Below, piece after piece: positions 35,987-44,418 of a stretch of 64,000 bases of DNA. Source of the DNA: Paenibacillus sp. AN1007 (lineage in GTDB: Bacteria; Bacillota; Bacilli; Paenibacillales; Paenibacillaceae); assembly GCF_040702995.1 (NCBI RefSeq), contig NZ_CP159992.1, forward strand, positions 3,931,501-3,995,500. Reading direction: 5' to 3'. The translations under genes and the position numbers were made by a program. How positions within the stretch are numbered: the stretch's first letter is position 1; the number at the start of each line of letters is the position of its first letter. The notes beneath the pieces were generated by a model that worked only from the letters and a program-made list of their open reading frames with translations, was not told the DNA's origin and searched no databases.

Positions 35987-36141
35987 CTAATCTATATTCA
36001 TTTTATACTGCCTCAACCAATCTTTGCCACTGTTCCAGTCAAGCACCGGATTATCGTGTCCCAACATCTCAGCACTGGCCTGAGCCATAACCCACTCCTT
36101 CAGACCGTTGTCCTCACTGGATTCAAGCTGTTATTTCTCAT
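35987..36141 (-). pseudogene. Small unknown gene with a -1 frameshift
   Basis: ATG at 36139-36141 follows GGAGGTGCTGTC. It reads MRNNSL then, in frame, ends at once (NPVRTTV). One base out of phase, after AACAG at 36126-36130, a plausible protein continues: ESSEDNGLKEWVMAQAS, EMLGHDNPVLDWNSGKDWL, RQYKMNID, then stop. One missing base would give 51 residues. Too short for ordinary gene finders and not in any family I recognise. It follows the next gene upstream by 14 bases. Confidence 0.55.
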
Positions 36142-36154
36142 GACAGCACCTCCA

Positions 36155-36608
36155 TTAAACCAAATTTTCCTCAAATAGAGACCTGCCTTGCGACTTCCAA
36201 TAACATTCTGTCTCCGGAACCCTCTCCAGAAAATTGGAGTAACTCCCCGTCCAGCCCTCAGGCATGTAATGCTCGTAAGAGGCAGGTTCAGGGAACATGG
36301 AGAAAAACAGCCTTTGATCAAAATCGACAAGAAAGGACGGTACATACTTGAGCCATTCATCGCCTTCACGGTGCTTTTCGCGAAAATGCTCGGAGCTCAC
36401 ATCTCAGCTCCGCTGTGCTTACCTGTTCCTCCTGAATCGCTTCCAGAAAAACAGCCGCCGTCTCCTCATTTAACACATGAATGCCAAATCGTTCTTCCAT
36501 CTCAACATTCAGAAACCAATATTCCCGCTCGGTAACGTACCAACGCCATATGCCCTGAAAGCACACACCTGCAATTGTATGTTCAGCATAAACAGGTTCT
36601 GTTTTCAT
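36155..36608 (-). pseudogene. Unknown protein gene with a frameshift near 36395-36410
   Basis: The first frame gives MKTEPVYAEHTIAGVCFQG through EEETAAVFLEA-like helical sequence to STAELR; a second phase continues SSEHFREKHREGDEWLKYV and YEHYMPEGWTGSYSNFLERV to the stop at 36155. The phase change corresponds to one extra base (or two missing). About 150 residues once corrected. No family recognised. It starts two bases after the GNAT stop and is followed by another frameshifted small gene, so this stretch may be decaying. Confidence 0.6.
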
Positions 36609-36610
36609 CG

Positions 36611-37123
36611 TTACACCTTCCGGCGCAGGTCCTGCTCCTGCAATTGTTTGAGGTCTAAAGCAAGTTCCCAGCGCTCCTCCGTCAATTCCTGGCCCGACAG
36701 AATTTGCGTTCGAATCTCTTTCACTTCAAAACCATAAGACTCATACAACCTGCGAGCACCAAGCAAAGATTGATTGGTCCACAATAAAATCAATCGGTAT
36801 CCCTGTTGGTTCGCATACGCAATCACGTGCTCAAGGAGCTTCCTTCCCCAACCTGCCCCCCGAGCTTCAGGTTCAAGCAGGAACCAGCGCAGCTGAGCGG
36901 TTGTCTCGTTTACACGTGTCAGCCCAATTGAGCCACAAGGCCTCTGAGAAAGCTCAACGATCCACAACATCTCACTTGTGAAGTCACCCGTTTGAGCGAA
37001 TGTCTGGACTGTCTCGGAGATAAATGCAGCAAAGCTGTCATCATAATTATACTCGTCCCCATAAATACGGCTATGCGCTTCAATGACATATTGCAGGTCT
37101 TTTTGTATGAAATTGCGAATCAT
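36611..37123 (-). CDS. GNAT family N-acetyltransferase
   Basis: 170 residues. RWFLLEPEARGAGWGRKLLEHVIAYA is a clear acetyl-CoA motif (R/Q-x-x-G-x-G/A), and ARRLYESYGFEVKEIRTQIL the C-terminal motif. This form, with LWTNQSLLGARRLYE, resembles the GNAT half of MarR-GNAT fusions, here without the MarR part. ATG preceded by an ordinary leader. Substrate unknown. Confidence 0.86.
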   Translation of the reverse strand: MIRNFIQKDLQYVIEAHSRIYGDEYNYDDSFAAFISETVQTFAQTGDFTSEMLWIVELSQRPCGSIGLTRVNETTAQLRWFLLEPEARGAGWGRKLLEHVIAYANQQGYRLILLWTNQSLLGARRLYESYGFEVKEIRTQILSGQELTEERWELALDLKQLQEQDLRRKV

Positions 37124-37148
37124 GGCTGCATGTTCTCCTGTCCTGTTC

Positions 37149-37520
37149 CTATCTCATCCATTGATGAAGCAGTCTCTCCCCTTCACTTCTTTGGCCAGCG
37201 GCCTGCTGTTCCAGAAATTCAGGTACCTCACGCAGATCAGCAGGACGATATCCTGCCCCGCATCCACAGTTATGAAAGGTCACACCATGACGATACAGCG
37301 TCATTACTTTGGTCCACTGCTTGACATCTGTTTGCTTCGGAGCCTGAAAATCATGACCCATATTCACCATGATCTCCGCACATTGCGGGCATTTATGTTC
37401 AAGCCCTGCTGCCGTTTGCGGATTCAAATCACGGGGGGATACTTGTTTAAAAGATTTACGGCAGTTAAAACAAGCATATATTTCTTTATACGGTCCAGAC
37501 ATAGCATATCGGCACACCAT
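37149..37520 (-). CDS. Zinc-ribbon-like small protein
   Basis: 123 residues with two CxxC-type pairs: YACFNCRKSF and HKCPQCAEIM, plus a third cluster FHNCGCGAGYRP. This suggests a zinc ribbon. The start is placed at the ATG seven bases after AGGAGG (37518-37520). Sequence MGHDFQAPKQTDVKQW lies between. I do not recognise a named family; similar small zinc-ribbon proteins are common in Bacillales. Confidence 0.75.
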   Translation of the reverse strand: MVCRYAMSGPYKEIYACFNCRKSFKQVSPRDLNPQTAAGLEHKCPQCAEIMVNMGHDFQAPKQTDVKQWTKVMTLYRHGVTFHNCGCGAGYRPADLREVPEFLEQQAAGQRSEGERLLHQWMR

Positions 37521-37589
37521 CATCAAACCTCCTTATCATTTTCCATTATACGGGATTTTTTGCATAGATACGAATCCGGTGATGCATCA

Positions 37590-37894
37590 TTATGCATTCG
37601 CCTTATTCCAGGCCAGACCGAGCTCCGCCACAGATGTGTAACGGTGGGAACGGTCAGGATTGACCGCACGTATGACGACCTCATACAGCGCTTCACCGGC
37701 ATCCCAACGCTCAAAGGAACGATCCAGCTCGCCACCAAGGAGAGCAAATGCCATCGCTCCCATGTTAAACACATTCGTCACCGCATCAATCGGTGCTCCA
37801 AGTTCAAATTCCTCTGGAGACATAAAGCGAGAGGAGCCCCACATCCGTCCCATTGTATTCGTGAAGGTACCTTATGAATAACTTCATCCATCAT
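37590..37894 (-). pseudogene. Protein-kinase-like gene with most of its N-terminal part deleted
   Basis: The C-terminal third is intact: GTFTNTMGRMWGSSRFMSPE, then DAVTNVFNMGAMAFALLGG and a regular end (SVAELGLAWNKANA). This matches the activation-loop to C-lobe end of small Ser/Thr-kinase-like proteins. Immediately upstream the frame is closed by TAA. A strong ribosome binding site (AGGAGGAGCC) and ATG-ATG start (37892-37894) remain, reading MMDEVIHK in another phase up to GGTACC. Start and end survive but the ATP-binding lobe and catalytic loop are missing, so this is best read as an internal deletion. Confidence 0.7.
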
Positions 37895-37924
37895 TGAACG
37901 GCTCCTCCTGCCTATTCTATCGGT

Positions 37925-38470
37925 TCAACCGGGCTCTCCATTGTAAAAATACGTCATGTGCGCCTCATCGTAAACCTGGCCTTCAACTTCCAGTGCATGG
38001 CGTTCGATCCCGTAGGTTTCAAACCCGTGCCGTTCATATAAACGTCTCGCCGCAGCGTTGGCCGTGACGACACTCAGGTTAATCTGCTTGAGGTTGTCCA
38101 GTTGGCTGCCCCGCTCCAGTACCTCGGTTAACATTAGAGATGCCAGTCCCTGCCCCCGATGCGCAGGCGATACATAGACACCCCAGATGAATCCCTTGTG
38201 CCTGAGCTTCAGGCCGTATTCTCTTTTAAAACCCATGATACCCGCAAGTGTGCCGTCAGGTGTGAACGCACCCAAAATATAGTCATCCGGCTCATTATGT
38301 ATGCGATCCTGCACTTCACTCACAGACAGCTGGCTGGATATCTCATAAGAAGCCCCAAAAGCTTCGGGATGCGTTCGCAGGGCTTCAAGACGCAGGGGCC
38401 AATACAGCCCGTATTCTTCACGCTCCACACTGCGCAGGATGTACCTTTCTCGCCCAGCTTTCTTGTTCAA
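37925..38470 (-). CDS. GNAT family N-acetyltransferase
   Basis: 181 residues. VYVSPAHRGQGLASLMLTEVL is a textbook acetyl-CoA motif, and AARRLYERHGFETYGIERHAL the C-terminal signature. The type resembles YkwB/PaiA-like or ribosomal-protein-acetylating GNATs, but the substrate is not inferable. Transcribed with the deleted kinase gene downstream. Confidence 0.88.
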   Translation of the reverse strand: MNKKAGRERYILRSVEREEYGLYWPLRLEALRTHPEAFGASYEISSQLSVSEVQDRIHNEPDDYILGAFTPDGTLAGIMGFKREYGLKLRHKGFIWGVYVSPAHRGQGLASLMLTEVLERGSQLDNLKQINLSVVTANAAARRLYERHGFETYGIERHALEVEGQVYDEAHMTYFYNGEPG

Positions 38471-38625
38471 CGTTCATCCACTCCCTGCATGTCATAAGGG
38501 TAATCCATCTGAAGTTTGACATTCGCCGTCGCTTCCATCTTCGTCTGAACACCCCCAAGATTTGGTTTTTTCTGCGCCTAAGAATAATTCAACTTATACA
38601 GCTATTTTTCGGGTACTCGTTCTAG

Positions 38626-38793
38626 TTAGTTCTTGTTGTGATTCGAATTATGGTTGTGGTCGTGGCTGTCTCTCTGGGCAAGATCACGGTCCAACGCTTC
38701 CCGTACCCGGTCACGGGCCGGGAGCTTGATGTTGATATGCAGGAGCAGACCAGTAATAATAAGAAGCAGGGCAATCACGATAACCTCAAACAT
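38626..38793 (-). CDS. Small single-span membrane protein
   Basis: 55 residues from MFEVIVIALLLIITGLLLHI (membrane helix at the N-terminus) followed by a charged stretch (KLPARDRVREALDRDLAQRD) and a His/Asn-rich tail. The ribosome binding site GGGGG is modest. It lies about 60 bases after the SDR gene of the Ole-like operon and could be its last member, but has no known family. Confidence 0.6.
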   Translation of the reverse strand: MFEVIVIALLLIITGLLLHINIKLPARDRVREALDRDLAQRDSHDHNHNSNHNKN

Positions 38794-38856
38794 GAACCAA
38801 CCCCCAGTAGAAAAGTATACGGCTTCCATACATACATGTCACAGATTCACGCCCCT

Positions 38857-39834
38857 TCACGATCGAAGGGCACGGGCAATGATTCGCTCCAGCCACTTCC
38901 ACGGCAGCAGCGCCTTTCCCATAATAAGCATCCTCGAGCCTTTACCAAGCGCATACCGCAGCCTTGGTGCTCGCATGCGTGCAATCCGCCCGATCAGTTC
39001 AGCAACCTCCTGTGGATCAGGTGCAGTCTCGCTCGCATGTCTGGAATATTGAAGGACTGCATCCAGCTTATGCTTATAAGGTGAATTCTCATTCCGATGA
39101 ATCTCCCCCAATCCTTTTTTCCAGATGGGTGTGCGATACGCCCCTGGTTCCACGAGTACGACCCGAATGCCAAACGAAGACATCTCATGACGCAGGCTTT
39201 CTGTGAATCCTTCCACAGCAAATTTCGAAGCGGCATAAGGCGCATATCCCGGAAATCCCGACAGGCCACTCACACTTGAAAGGTTAACAATCAGTCCCTG
39301 CTTCTGCTGACGCATAACAGGCAGGACGGCACGTGTGACCGCGATTAATCCAAACAGATTGGTCTCCATCTGCCGCCGCCAGTCCTCCATCGACACTTCT
39401 TCAATGAACCCGCCCACAGCGAAGCCGGCATTATTCACCAGTATGTCAATGCGTCCATATTGCTGTATCACCGTGTCGACCGCGGTCTGTATAGACTCCG
39501 AATCCGTCACATCCAGCTGCAGATAATGGAGCCCGTCCGTTACACCCGCTTCCTCGGCACGGTTCACAAGTTCTCCCTTGCGGCTCAGATCACGCATCGT
39601 TGCAGCAGCAAGATAACCCTGTTTGGCAAGCGTGATGGCCGTCAGCATACCGAAGCCGCTGGATGTGCCTGTAATTAAAGCAACAGGACGCTCGCTGCCG
39701 TGTTTGAGTGTTCTTGTTTCTTCTGCACCCGATGTCGGCACTGTTTCCGCTGTCTTGTTTTCCCGCGCTGCCTCTCTTCCATCTGCAGTATTTGGCGGTA
39801 CATCTTCTCCTATTTTATAAGCCCATACCGTCAT
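38857..39834 (-). CDS. Short-chain dehydrogenase/reductase
   Basis: 325 residues. A 45-residue low-complexity leader precedes the classical SDR fold: ALITGTSSGFGMLTA (cofactor loop), DILVNNAGFAVGGF, catalytic Ser in VNLSSVSGLSGFPG and YAASK. The C-terminus (GRIARMRAPRLRYALGKGSRM) is typical of long SDRs. The start at 39834 follows CAGGTGATGA; 39870 is an alternative. It lies 48 bases after the adenylate-forming gene and is probably part of the Ole-like operon, perhaps reducing a keto or aldehyde product. Confidence 0.87.
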   Translation of the reverse strand: MTVWAYKIGEDVPPNTADGREAARENKTAETVPTSGAEETRTLKHGSERPVALITGTSSGFGMLTAITLAKQGYLAAATMRDLSRKGELVNRAEEAGVTDGLHYLQLDVTDSESIQTAVDTVIQQYGRIDILVNNAGFAVGGFIEEVSMEDWRRQMETNLFGLIAVTRAVLPVMRQQKQGLIVNLSSVSGLSGFPGYAPYAASKFAVEGFTESLRHEMSSFGIRVVLVEPGAYRTPIWKKGLGEIHRNENSPYKHKLDAVLQYSRHASETAPDPQEVAELIGRIARMRAPRLRYALGKGSRMLIMGKALLPWKWLERIIARALRS

Positions 39835-39882
39835 TTCATCACCTGCTCTCTGATCATTGGTTACCTGCACCTGCTTCTTCCC

Positions 39883-41202
39883 TTAGTCCTGGCGTCTCTC
39901 CACCCGCCGCAGCTTGGTTATTCCGGGCTCGAACGTGTACGGCACATAACGCACCTCTGGCAGCACACACTGCATCCGGTCTGCTAATCTTCCGAGCTCC
40001 CGCATGACTGCAGCCTGCACCTGGTTCTCATCTGCTTCTTCGCTGATCCGCATCGAAACTTCCAGTACTCCGCTCCCGCGCTGCACCACACGATAATGCT
40101 TGATGGCCGGCGAAGCTGCAATCACGGCACGACTGATAAAATCCGGGAAAACCGAAACTGCCTCACCCTCCGATATATGTGAAAAATAAAGCGTATCATC
40201 ACTGCGGCCTTCAATCCGCTCAATGGGAGTAAACAATGAACCGCAGGGGCAAGGCGCTGCCGCTTCGGTTAGTATATCATTCAGCCGATATCGGATGATC
40301 GGCTGTGACGTTCTGGAAAAGTCCGTGATCACAGGCACGAACCGACGAGTCGCAGGATCAATGTATTCTTTTTCAATATGCACAATGTCTTCGTTAAGAT
40401 GTAATGTACCATGAGAACAGGTCGCACCCAGAAAACCCTCTGTGCACTGATATACCTGATGAACGGTCTGCCCGAATACGCGCTCCAGCACGTTACGATC
40501 GAGAGGATCAAGCACCTCAGCGGCTGAAATGATCTTGTGCGGCTCATGGGTCAGACGGCCCTGCAGATACGCATCGGCCAGTATACGAAGCATGGAAGGC
40601 GGAGCCACCCACACAGTGGGCTGGTATTGTTCCATACGTTCGATCAGAACATCCACATGTTCCAGCAGGTCAAAGTATTGAAACTGCAGTCTTCCGCGCT
40701 TCACAGATTCGTACAGCTTACTGTTAGCACGCAGGAAGAAAGCAATCTTGGCGGGTTTCCACAGCCCACCCGGCAGCAGTTTGGCCAATACTGTACCTGT
40801 CCAAGCATCCTGCTCCCGATCACTCACAAGAAACAGGCCCCGGTTACCAGATGTCCCCGAGGACAGCCCAACCGTTATTCCTTGAATGGAGGACTGCTTG
40901 AAATCACGAGTGTCTTCACTTTCCCCTGCCAGAATAAACGCCTCTTCCTTCGTGATACCTACGGTGTTCAGCGCATCGAAATGCTGCATCATAATGGACT
41001 TGTCGATCTGCGGAAAATGTCTCCACTGCGATGCGTTCCGTTCGCCCCACCACTCGCGGTAGAACAGTGATGCCGCTCGGACATGCTCGACATGCCGCCG
41101 GATTCGTCGTTCCTGCCAGCGTTCAAGCTGCTCCCGATTGGCCCATCTTCGCATCCCTCGCGCAAGTGCATAATGAGTTACAATGCGAAACGGACTGCTC
41201 AT
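39883..41202 (-). CDS. Adenylate-forming enzyme of the PaaK/F390-synthetase type
   Basis: 439 residues. The phosphate-binding loop is GLSSGTSGNRGLFLVSDREQ; VWVAPPSMLRILADAYL and VYQCTEGFLGATC (position of the adenine-binding motif), then LNDILTEAAAPCPCG with a zinc-like CPCG, are typical of phenylacetate-CoA ligase and coenzyme F390 synthetase relatives (compare TIGR02304). It probably activates a carboxylate as acyl-AMP. ATG at 41202 overlaps the upstream MBL stop in ATGA. It occupies the place OleC has in ole operons but is from a different ANL branch. Confidence 0.85.
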   Translation of the reverse strand: MSSPFRIVTHYALARGMRRWANREQLERWQERRIRRHVEHVRAASLFYREWWGERNASQWRHFPQIDKSIMMQHFDALNTVGITKEEAFILAGESEDTRDFKQSSIQGITVGLSSGTSGNRGLFLVSDREQDAWTGTVLAKLLPGGLWKPAKIAFFLRANSKLYESVKRGRLQFQYFDLLEHVDVLIERMEQYQPTVWVAPPSMLRILADAYLQGRLTHEPHKIISAAEVLDPLDRNVLERVFGQTVHQVYQCTEGFLGATCSHGTLHLNEDIVHIEKEYIDPATRRFVPVITDFSRTSQPIIRYRLNDILTEAAAPCPCGSLFTPIERIEGRSDDTLYFSHISEGEAVSVFPDFISRAVIAASPAIKHYRVVQRGSGVLEVSMRISEEADENQVQAAVMRELGRLADRMQCVLPEVRYVPYTFEPGITKLRRVERRQD

Positions 41203-42083
41203 AACTCGGTACCTCCCATGCCCCATGAACGCAGCACTTCTTGACAGTGGCTCGGTACAATCCGAAGATCAGGAAACTGCTGATGCAGCTGAACTAACTT
41301 ATCAAAGTTCCGTCTGTACTCCCGCCGATCCGACATAATGATGCTCGCAAGCGCATGGGGTCTGCGCTGTTCACGAAATGCCCGACTCGACCACACCGCA
41401 TCGGCACACAGAAAATAGGTATGCTGCTCTGTCCGCAGCAAAAGCCCCATCATGCCTTCCGCATGACCGGATACATCGACACCCAGCACGCTGCCGTCCC
41501 CAAAAATATCGTACACCTCATCCCAAGGGAATCCATCCGGCGCTACTACTCCCGCATGCTCTGTCACCTCCGCCCATCGTTTGGGATGCGAGTTCACGGG
41601 CAGCGACCGAGGGACAAAATCATCGGGGAGCAGCCCTGCCAGAAAGCCGGCCTTTACTGCCGCAATCGGACCAAGTGAACGAACAGCATCATAGGCTCTT
41701 GGCAGGTAAATAAAAGCGGCCTCCGAAAAATCACGCACACCAGCGATGTGATCCCCGTGAAAATGGGAAAGAATGACATAACGAATATCCGATGCAAGCA
41801 GCCCGATCCGCTTCAGAAAATGAACAGCGCTGTCCTCGTCCCGATATACCACGGGTGTGATATGACGATATAATGCATTAGGGAGACGTGCAGTCTCATC
41901 GAAAAAGCGGGAACTGTACCCCGTATCCAGCAGCACAGGACCATGTACCGGATGAATGATGCAGGCAAACCCTGCCGGAAAAGGAACCGGCTTGATGCTT
42001 CCGCCGCGAAGCGTCAGCCTTTCGGGATGTGTACAGTACCCTGCTGCACCCAAATATAACTTTACTGGCATTGTCGTCAGCAT
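41199..42083 (-). CDS. MBL-fold metallo-hydrolase
   Basis: 294 residues. The dinuclear metal site starts with SHFHGDH (His107, His109, Asp111, His112), with GVDVSGHAEGMMG and the C-terminal IVPSHCQE supplying later ligands. The N-terminus (FACIIHPVHGPVLLDTGYSS) is of the lactonase/N-acyl-hydrolase style. It may hydrolyse a thioester, lactone or ester in the pathway. The ATG at 42083 follows GAGAGGTGGATC. It overlaps the epimerase gene by seven bases and the ligase gene by four. Confidence 0.87.
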   Translation of the reverse strand: MLTTMPVKLYLGAAGYCTHPERLTLRGGSIKPVPFPAGFACIIHPVHGPVLLDTGYSSRFFDETARLPNALYRHITPVVYRDEDSAVHFLKRIGLLASDIRYVILSHFHGDHIAGVRDFSEAAFIYLPRAYDAVRSLGPIAAVKAGFLAGLLPDDFVPRSLPVNSHPKRWAEVTEHAGVVAPDGFPWDEVYDIFGDGSVLGVDVSGHAEGMMGLLLRTEQHTYFLCADAVWSSRAFREQRRPHALASIIMSDRREYRRNFDKLVQLHQQFPDLRIVPSHCQEVLRSWGMGGTEL

Positions 42084-43072
42084 GATCCACCTCTCCACCA
42101 ATCCGCAAATTGCTGCAGTCCCGCTTCAATAGACACCCGCGGTATATATCCCAACCGCTCTTTGGCATCGTTAATGTTCAGCGTCTGCGGCACACCCAGA
42201 GATCCAACCGTATATCTGGTAAGCATTGGTTCGCCAAGAGCCGGAATGATCCGATGCACACCTTCCAGCAAAGCTGCAGCACCATAAGCCGTCCGATATG
42301 GGACATTCAAGCGCCGAAGCGGCATGTCTAACAGTTCAAACAGGCTGCTGACCAGTTCAGCAAACGGTTTGGGATCTCCATTGGAAATATTATAGGCTCT
42401 ACCCAGCGCATCAGTAGAAGCACGCTGGCACAATAACAAGGCATCCACTACATTATCTACGCATGTCAGGTCAATCCATGCCTGCCCACCGTCAATCATA
42501 GGCACTCCCCGTTTGGCATTTGCCGCCACAATGCGGGGAAAGAGGGTCTGGTCATACGGACCGAAAATAGCTCGCGGACGAATCATGATTGAAGGCAGAC
42601 CTCTACGGTGTGCATCCATAACCAATTGCTCGGCGAGCCGTTTGGTAGCCGCATAATGATTGGCAGGTTTGGCTGGCAGCGGATCATCTTCATGAACTTC
42701 GTAACGCGGTGTAAAGTTAAAATATATACTTGGAGTGGAAACGTGCACGAAACGTTCCACCTGGCTGCGCCCAGCACTATCGACCAAGTTCTGCGTGCCC
42801 TGCACATTGCTGCTGTAAAAGTCTTCGTACTTTCCCCACGGCGCCGACAATGCCGCACAGTGAAAAACGACATCCTGACCCGCACATACCTCATCCACAA
42901 TCCGCCGGTCCCGAATATCGCCTTGTACAAATTGAATGCCAGCGGGGCCCAGTAAAGTCCCAATCTCTTGCTGACGGCCTAGTCCCGTTACAACCCAGCC
43001 TTCTGCGGCAAGCCGTACAGCCAGGTGTCGTCCCAAACAGCCTGTAGCCCCTGTGACCAGTGCTTTCTTCAT
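42077..43072 (-). CDS. OleD-like NAD(P)-dependent 3beta-HSD-type reductase
   Basis: 331 residues. Cofactor loop LVTGATGCLGRHLA, VVFHCAALSAPWGKYEDFY, Ser/Thr in VHVSTPSIYF, and catalytic Tyr140-Lys144 in HYAATKRLAEQL; then IRPRAIFGPYDQTLFPRI, WIDLTCVDNVVDALLL and GRAYNISNGDPKPF. This set of motifs is that of the 3beta-HSD/OleD branch of extended SDRs; OleD reduces the beta-keto acid made by OleA. It overlaps the ATP-grasp stop in ATGA. The exact substrate is inferred, not shown. Confidence 0.85.
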   Translation of the reverse strand: MKKALVTGATGCLGRHLAVRLAAEGWVVTGLGRQQEIGTLLGPAGIQFVQGDIRDRRIVDEVCAGQDVVFHCAALSAPWGKYEDFYSSNVQGTQNLVDSAGRSQVERFVHVSTPSIYFNFTPRYEVHEDDPLPAKPANHYAATKRLAEQLVMDAHRRGLPSIMIRPRAIFGPYDQTLFPRIVAANAKRGVPMIDGGQAWIDLTCVDNVVDALLLCQRASTDALGRAYNISNGDPKPFAELVSSLFELLDMPLRRLNVPYRTAYGAAALLEGVHRIIPALGEPMLTRYTVGSLGVPQTLNINDAKERLGYIPRVSIEAGLQQFADWWRGGSC

Positions 43073-44418
43073 GATTGTTCACCGTTCCATTCTATGTCAT
43101 GAGTCAACGCTTCTGTCAGTGAAATCTTCTGTGAACGCGCAAGACGCCATGCCGCGAGCACTACGCTGCACTGCATGAAGAAGGGCCTCCGATCCTGAGG
43201 CATATACACGACATCCCTCGCACCACGCCAAGCGGCCATCCATGCCCTCATACTCCCTCTGCTGCCTCGAATCTGTCTCATGCCGCTTCCCAGCATAGGC
43301 AGTGAAAGCATGGCCTTAGCTCCCGGCTGCGGCGTTACTTCTATACCTTCTTTCAGAAGGCCTGCGGGGTCAAGCAAAGCGCGCACCAAACCATCACCTG
43401 GATGAAACAGATGAATGCCGCTGGTTGCCCTCGGATTGCACTCGATTGCATATACTTGTCCGTTCGCGTCTTCAATAAAATCAAATCCGATCTGTCCGCT
43501 AAAACCCGCTGCCTGCACAAATCGCTTCACCCAAGCATGAGTCTCCTCATGCTGGACCTGTTCAAAAAACACACTCGCACCTACCTCACCTGTACGGTAT
43601 CTGCTCTCGTAGGCAGCATGAGCAACCAACTGCCCTTCATGCACCACACTGTAGGTGCACAGCCCCCGTCCATCTATGTACCGCTGGGCCACCCAAGGAG
43701 CCCGGGGGGATAAAAGTATTTCGTCCGGTGGATCATGACGCAGCAGGGCAAACCGGGATGGCGTGGTCATCCGTTTATGATGAGACCGCGTCTGATGTGC
43801 TTTTGCGGTACTTCCACCTGAATCGGCGAGGTTATTCTTATGGATATGGGACAGCCTCTGTACCGGCATGCGCACTCTAGCAGCAAAACGGGAATACACC
43901 GGTTTCCAGACCCACTCCTCCGTTTCTCCGAGCACCTGCTGTGTTTCCAGCCACTCCTGAGGACTCTGAATCAGATGTGTCTCTGGAACCGGAAGCCCCG
44001 CAGACTTGGCATAATGGATAAAATCATACTTGTGATGGAGCATATGCAGCTTTTCCAAGCTGGAAACCAGCACTCGGCAGTGCTTCCTCAAACGATCAGC
44101 CCCAAGAGCTGCATAAAATACTTCCTCGCACATCGGAATGACCAGATCAATCTGCCATATTCTGATCCAATGTTCCAAGGCTGACAGGTATGCCTCCGTA
44201 TCATGGCGCGGCGATGGAACGATAACCGACTTCTCGACTGCTCTGGACGCACTGCACAAATGCCGCTTCATGCTCTCCGCAGCAAATACCCGATGGCCCG
44301 CACGATGAAGCATACGAGCCAGATCCAGCGTCACCGGAGCTCTTCCTCCTGTAAGCAGCACTCTGCATGCTTGGTCTGCTTGAAGCATGCTTCGTCCGAG
44401 TTCAGGTTTAGTAGTCAA
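43069..44418 (-). CDS. ATP-grasp ligase
   Basis: 449 residues. N-terminal pre-ATP-grasp domain (VLLTGGRAPVTLDLARMLHR, LVIPMCEEVFYAAL), then the ATP-grasp fold with VWKPVYSRFAARV, APWVAQRYIDGRGLCTY and the metal-binding IECNPRATSGIHLF. It should ligate a carboxylate to an amine, thiol or hydroxyl via acyl phosphate. Start TTG is chosen because GGGAGG lies eight bases before it, inside the thiolase gene; the two overlap by about ten bases. An enzyme of this class is not part of the known ole pathway. Confidence 0.87.
   Translation of the reverse strand: MTTKPELGRSMLQADQACRVLLTGGRAPVTLDLARMLHRAGHRVFAAESMKRHLCSASRAVEKSVIVPSPRHDTEAYLSALEHWIRIWQIDLVIPMCEEVFYAALGADRLRKHCRVLVSSLEKLHMLHHKYDFIHYAKSAGLPVPETHLIQSPQEWLETQQVLGETEEWVWKPVYSRFAARVRMPVQRLSHIHKNNLADSGGSTAKAHQTRSHHKRMTTPSRFALLRHDPPDEILLSPRAPWVAQRYIDGRGLCTYSVVHEGQLVAHAAYESRYRTGEVGASVFFEQVQHEETHAWVKRFVQAAGFSGQIGFDFIEDANGQVYAIECNPRATSGIHLFHPGDGLVRALLDPAGLLKEGIEVTPQPGAKAMLSLPMLGSGMRQIRGSRGSMRAWMAAWRGARDVVYMPQDRRPFFMQCSVVLAAWRLARSQKISLTEALTHDIEWNGEQS

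Noticed and set aside
36889..36896. Further frameshift at AGCTGAGC in the GNAT gene
   Set aside because: The GNAT protein reads through this site in frame with normal family sequence, so the motif alone does not predict an error.
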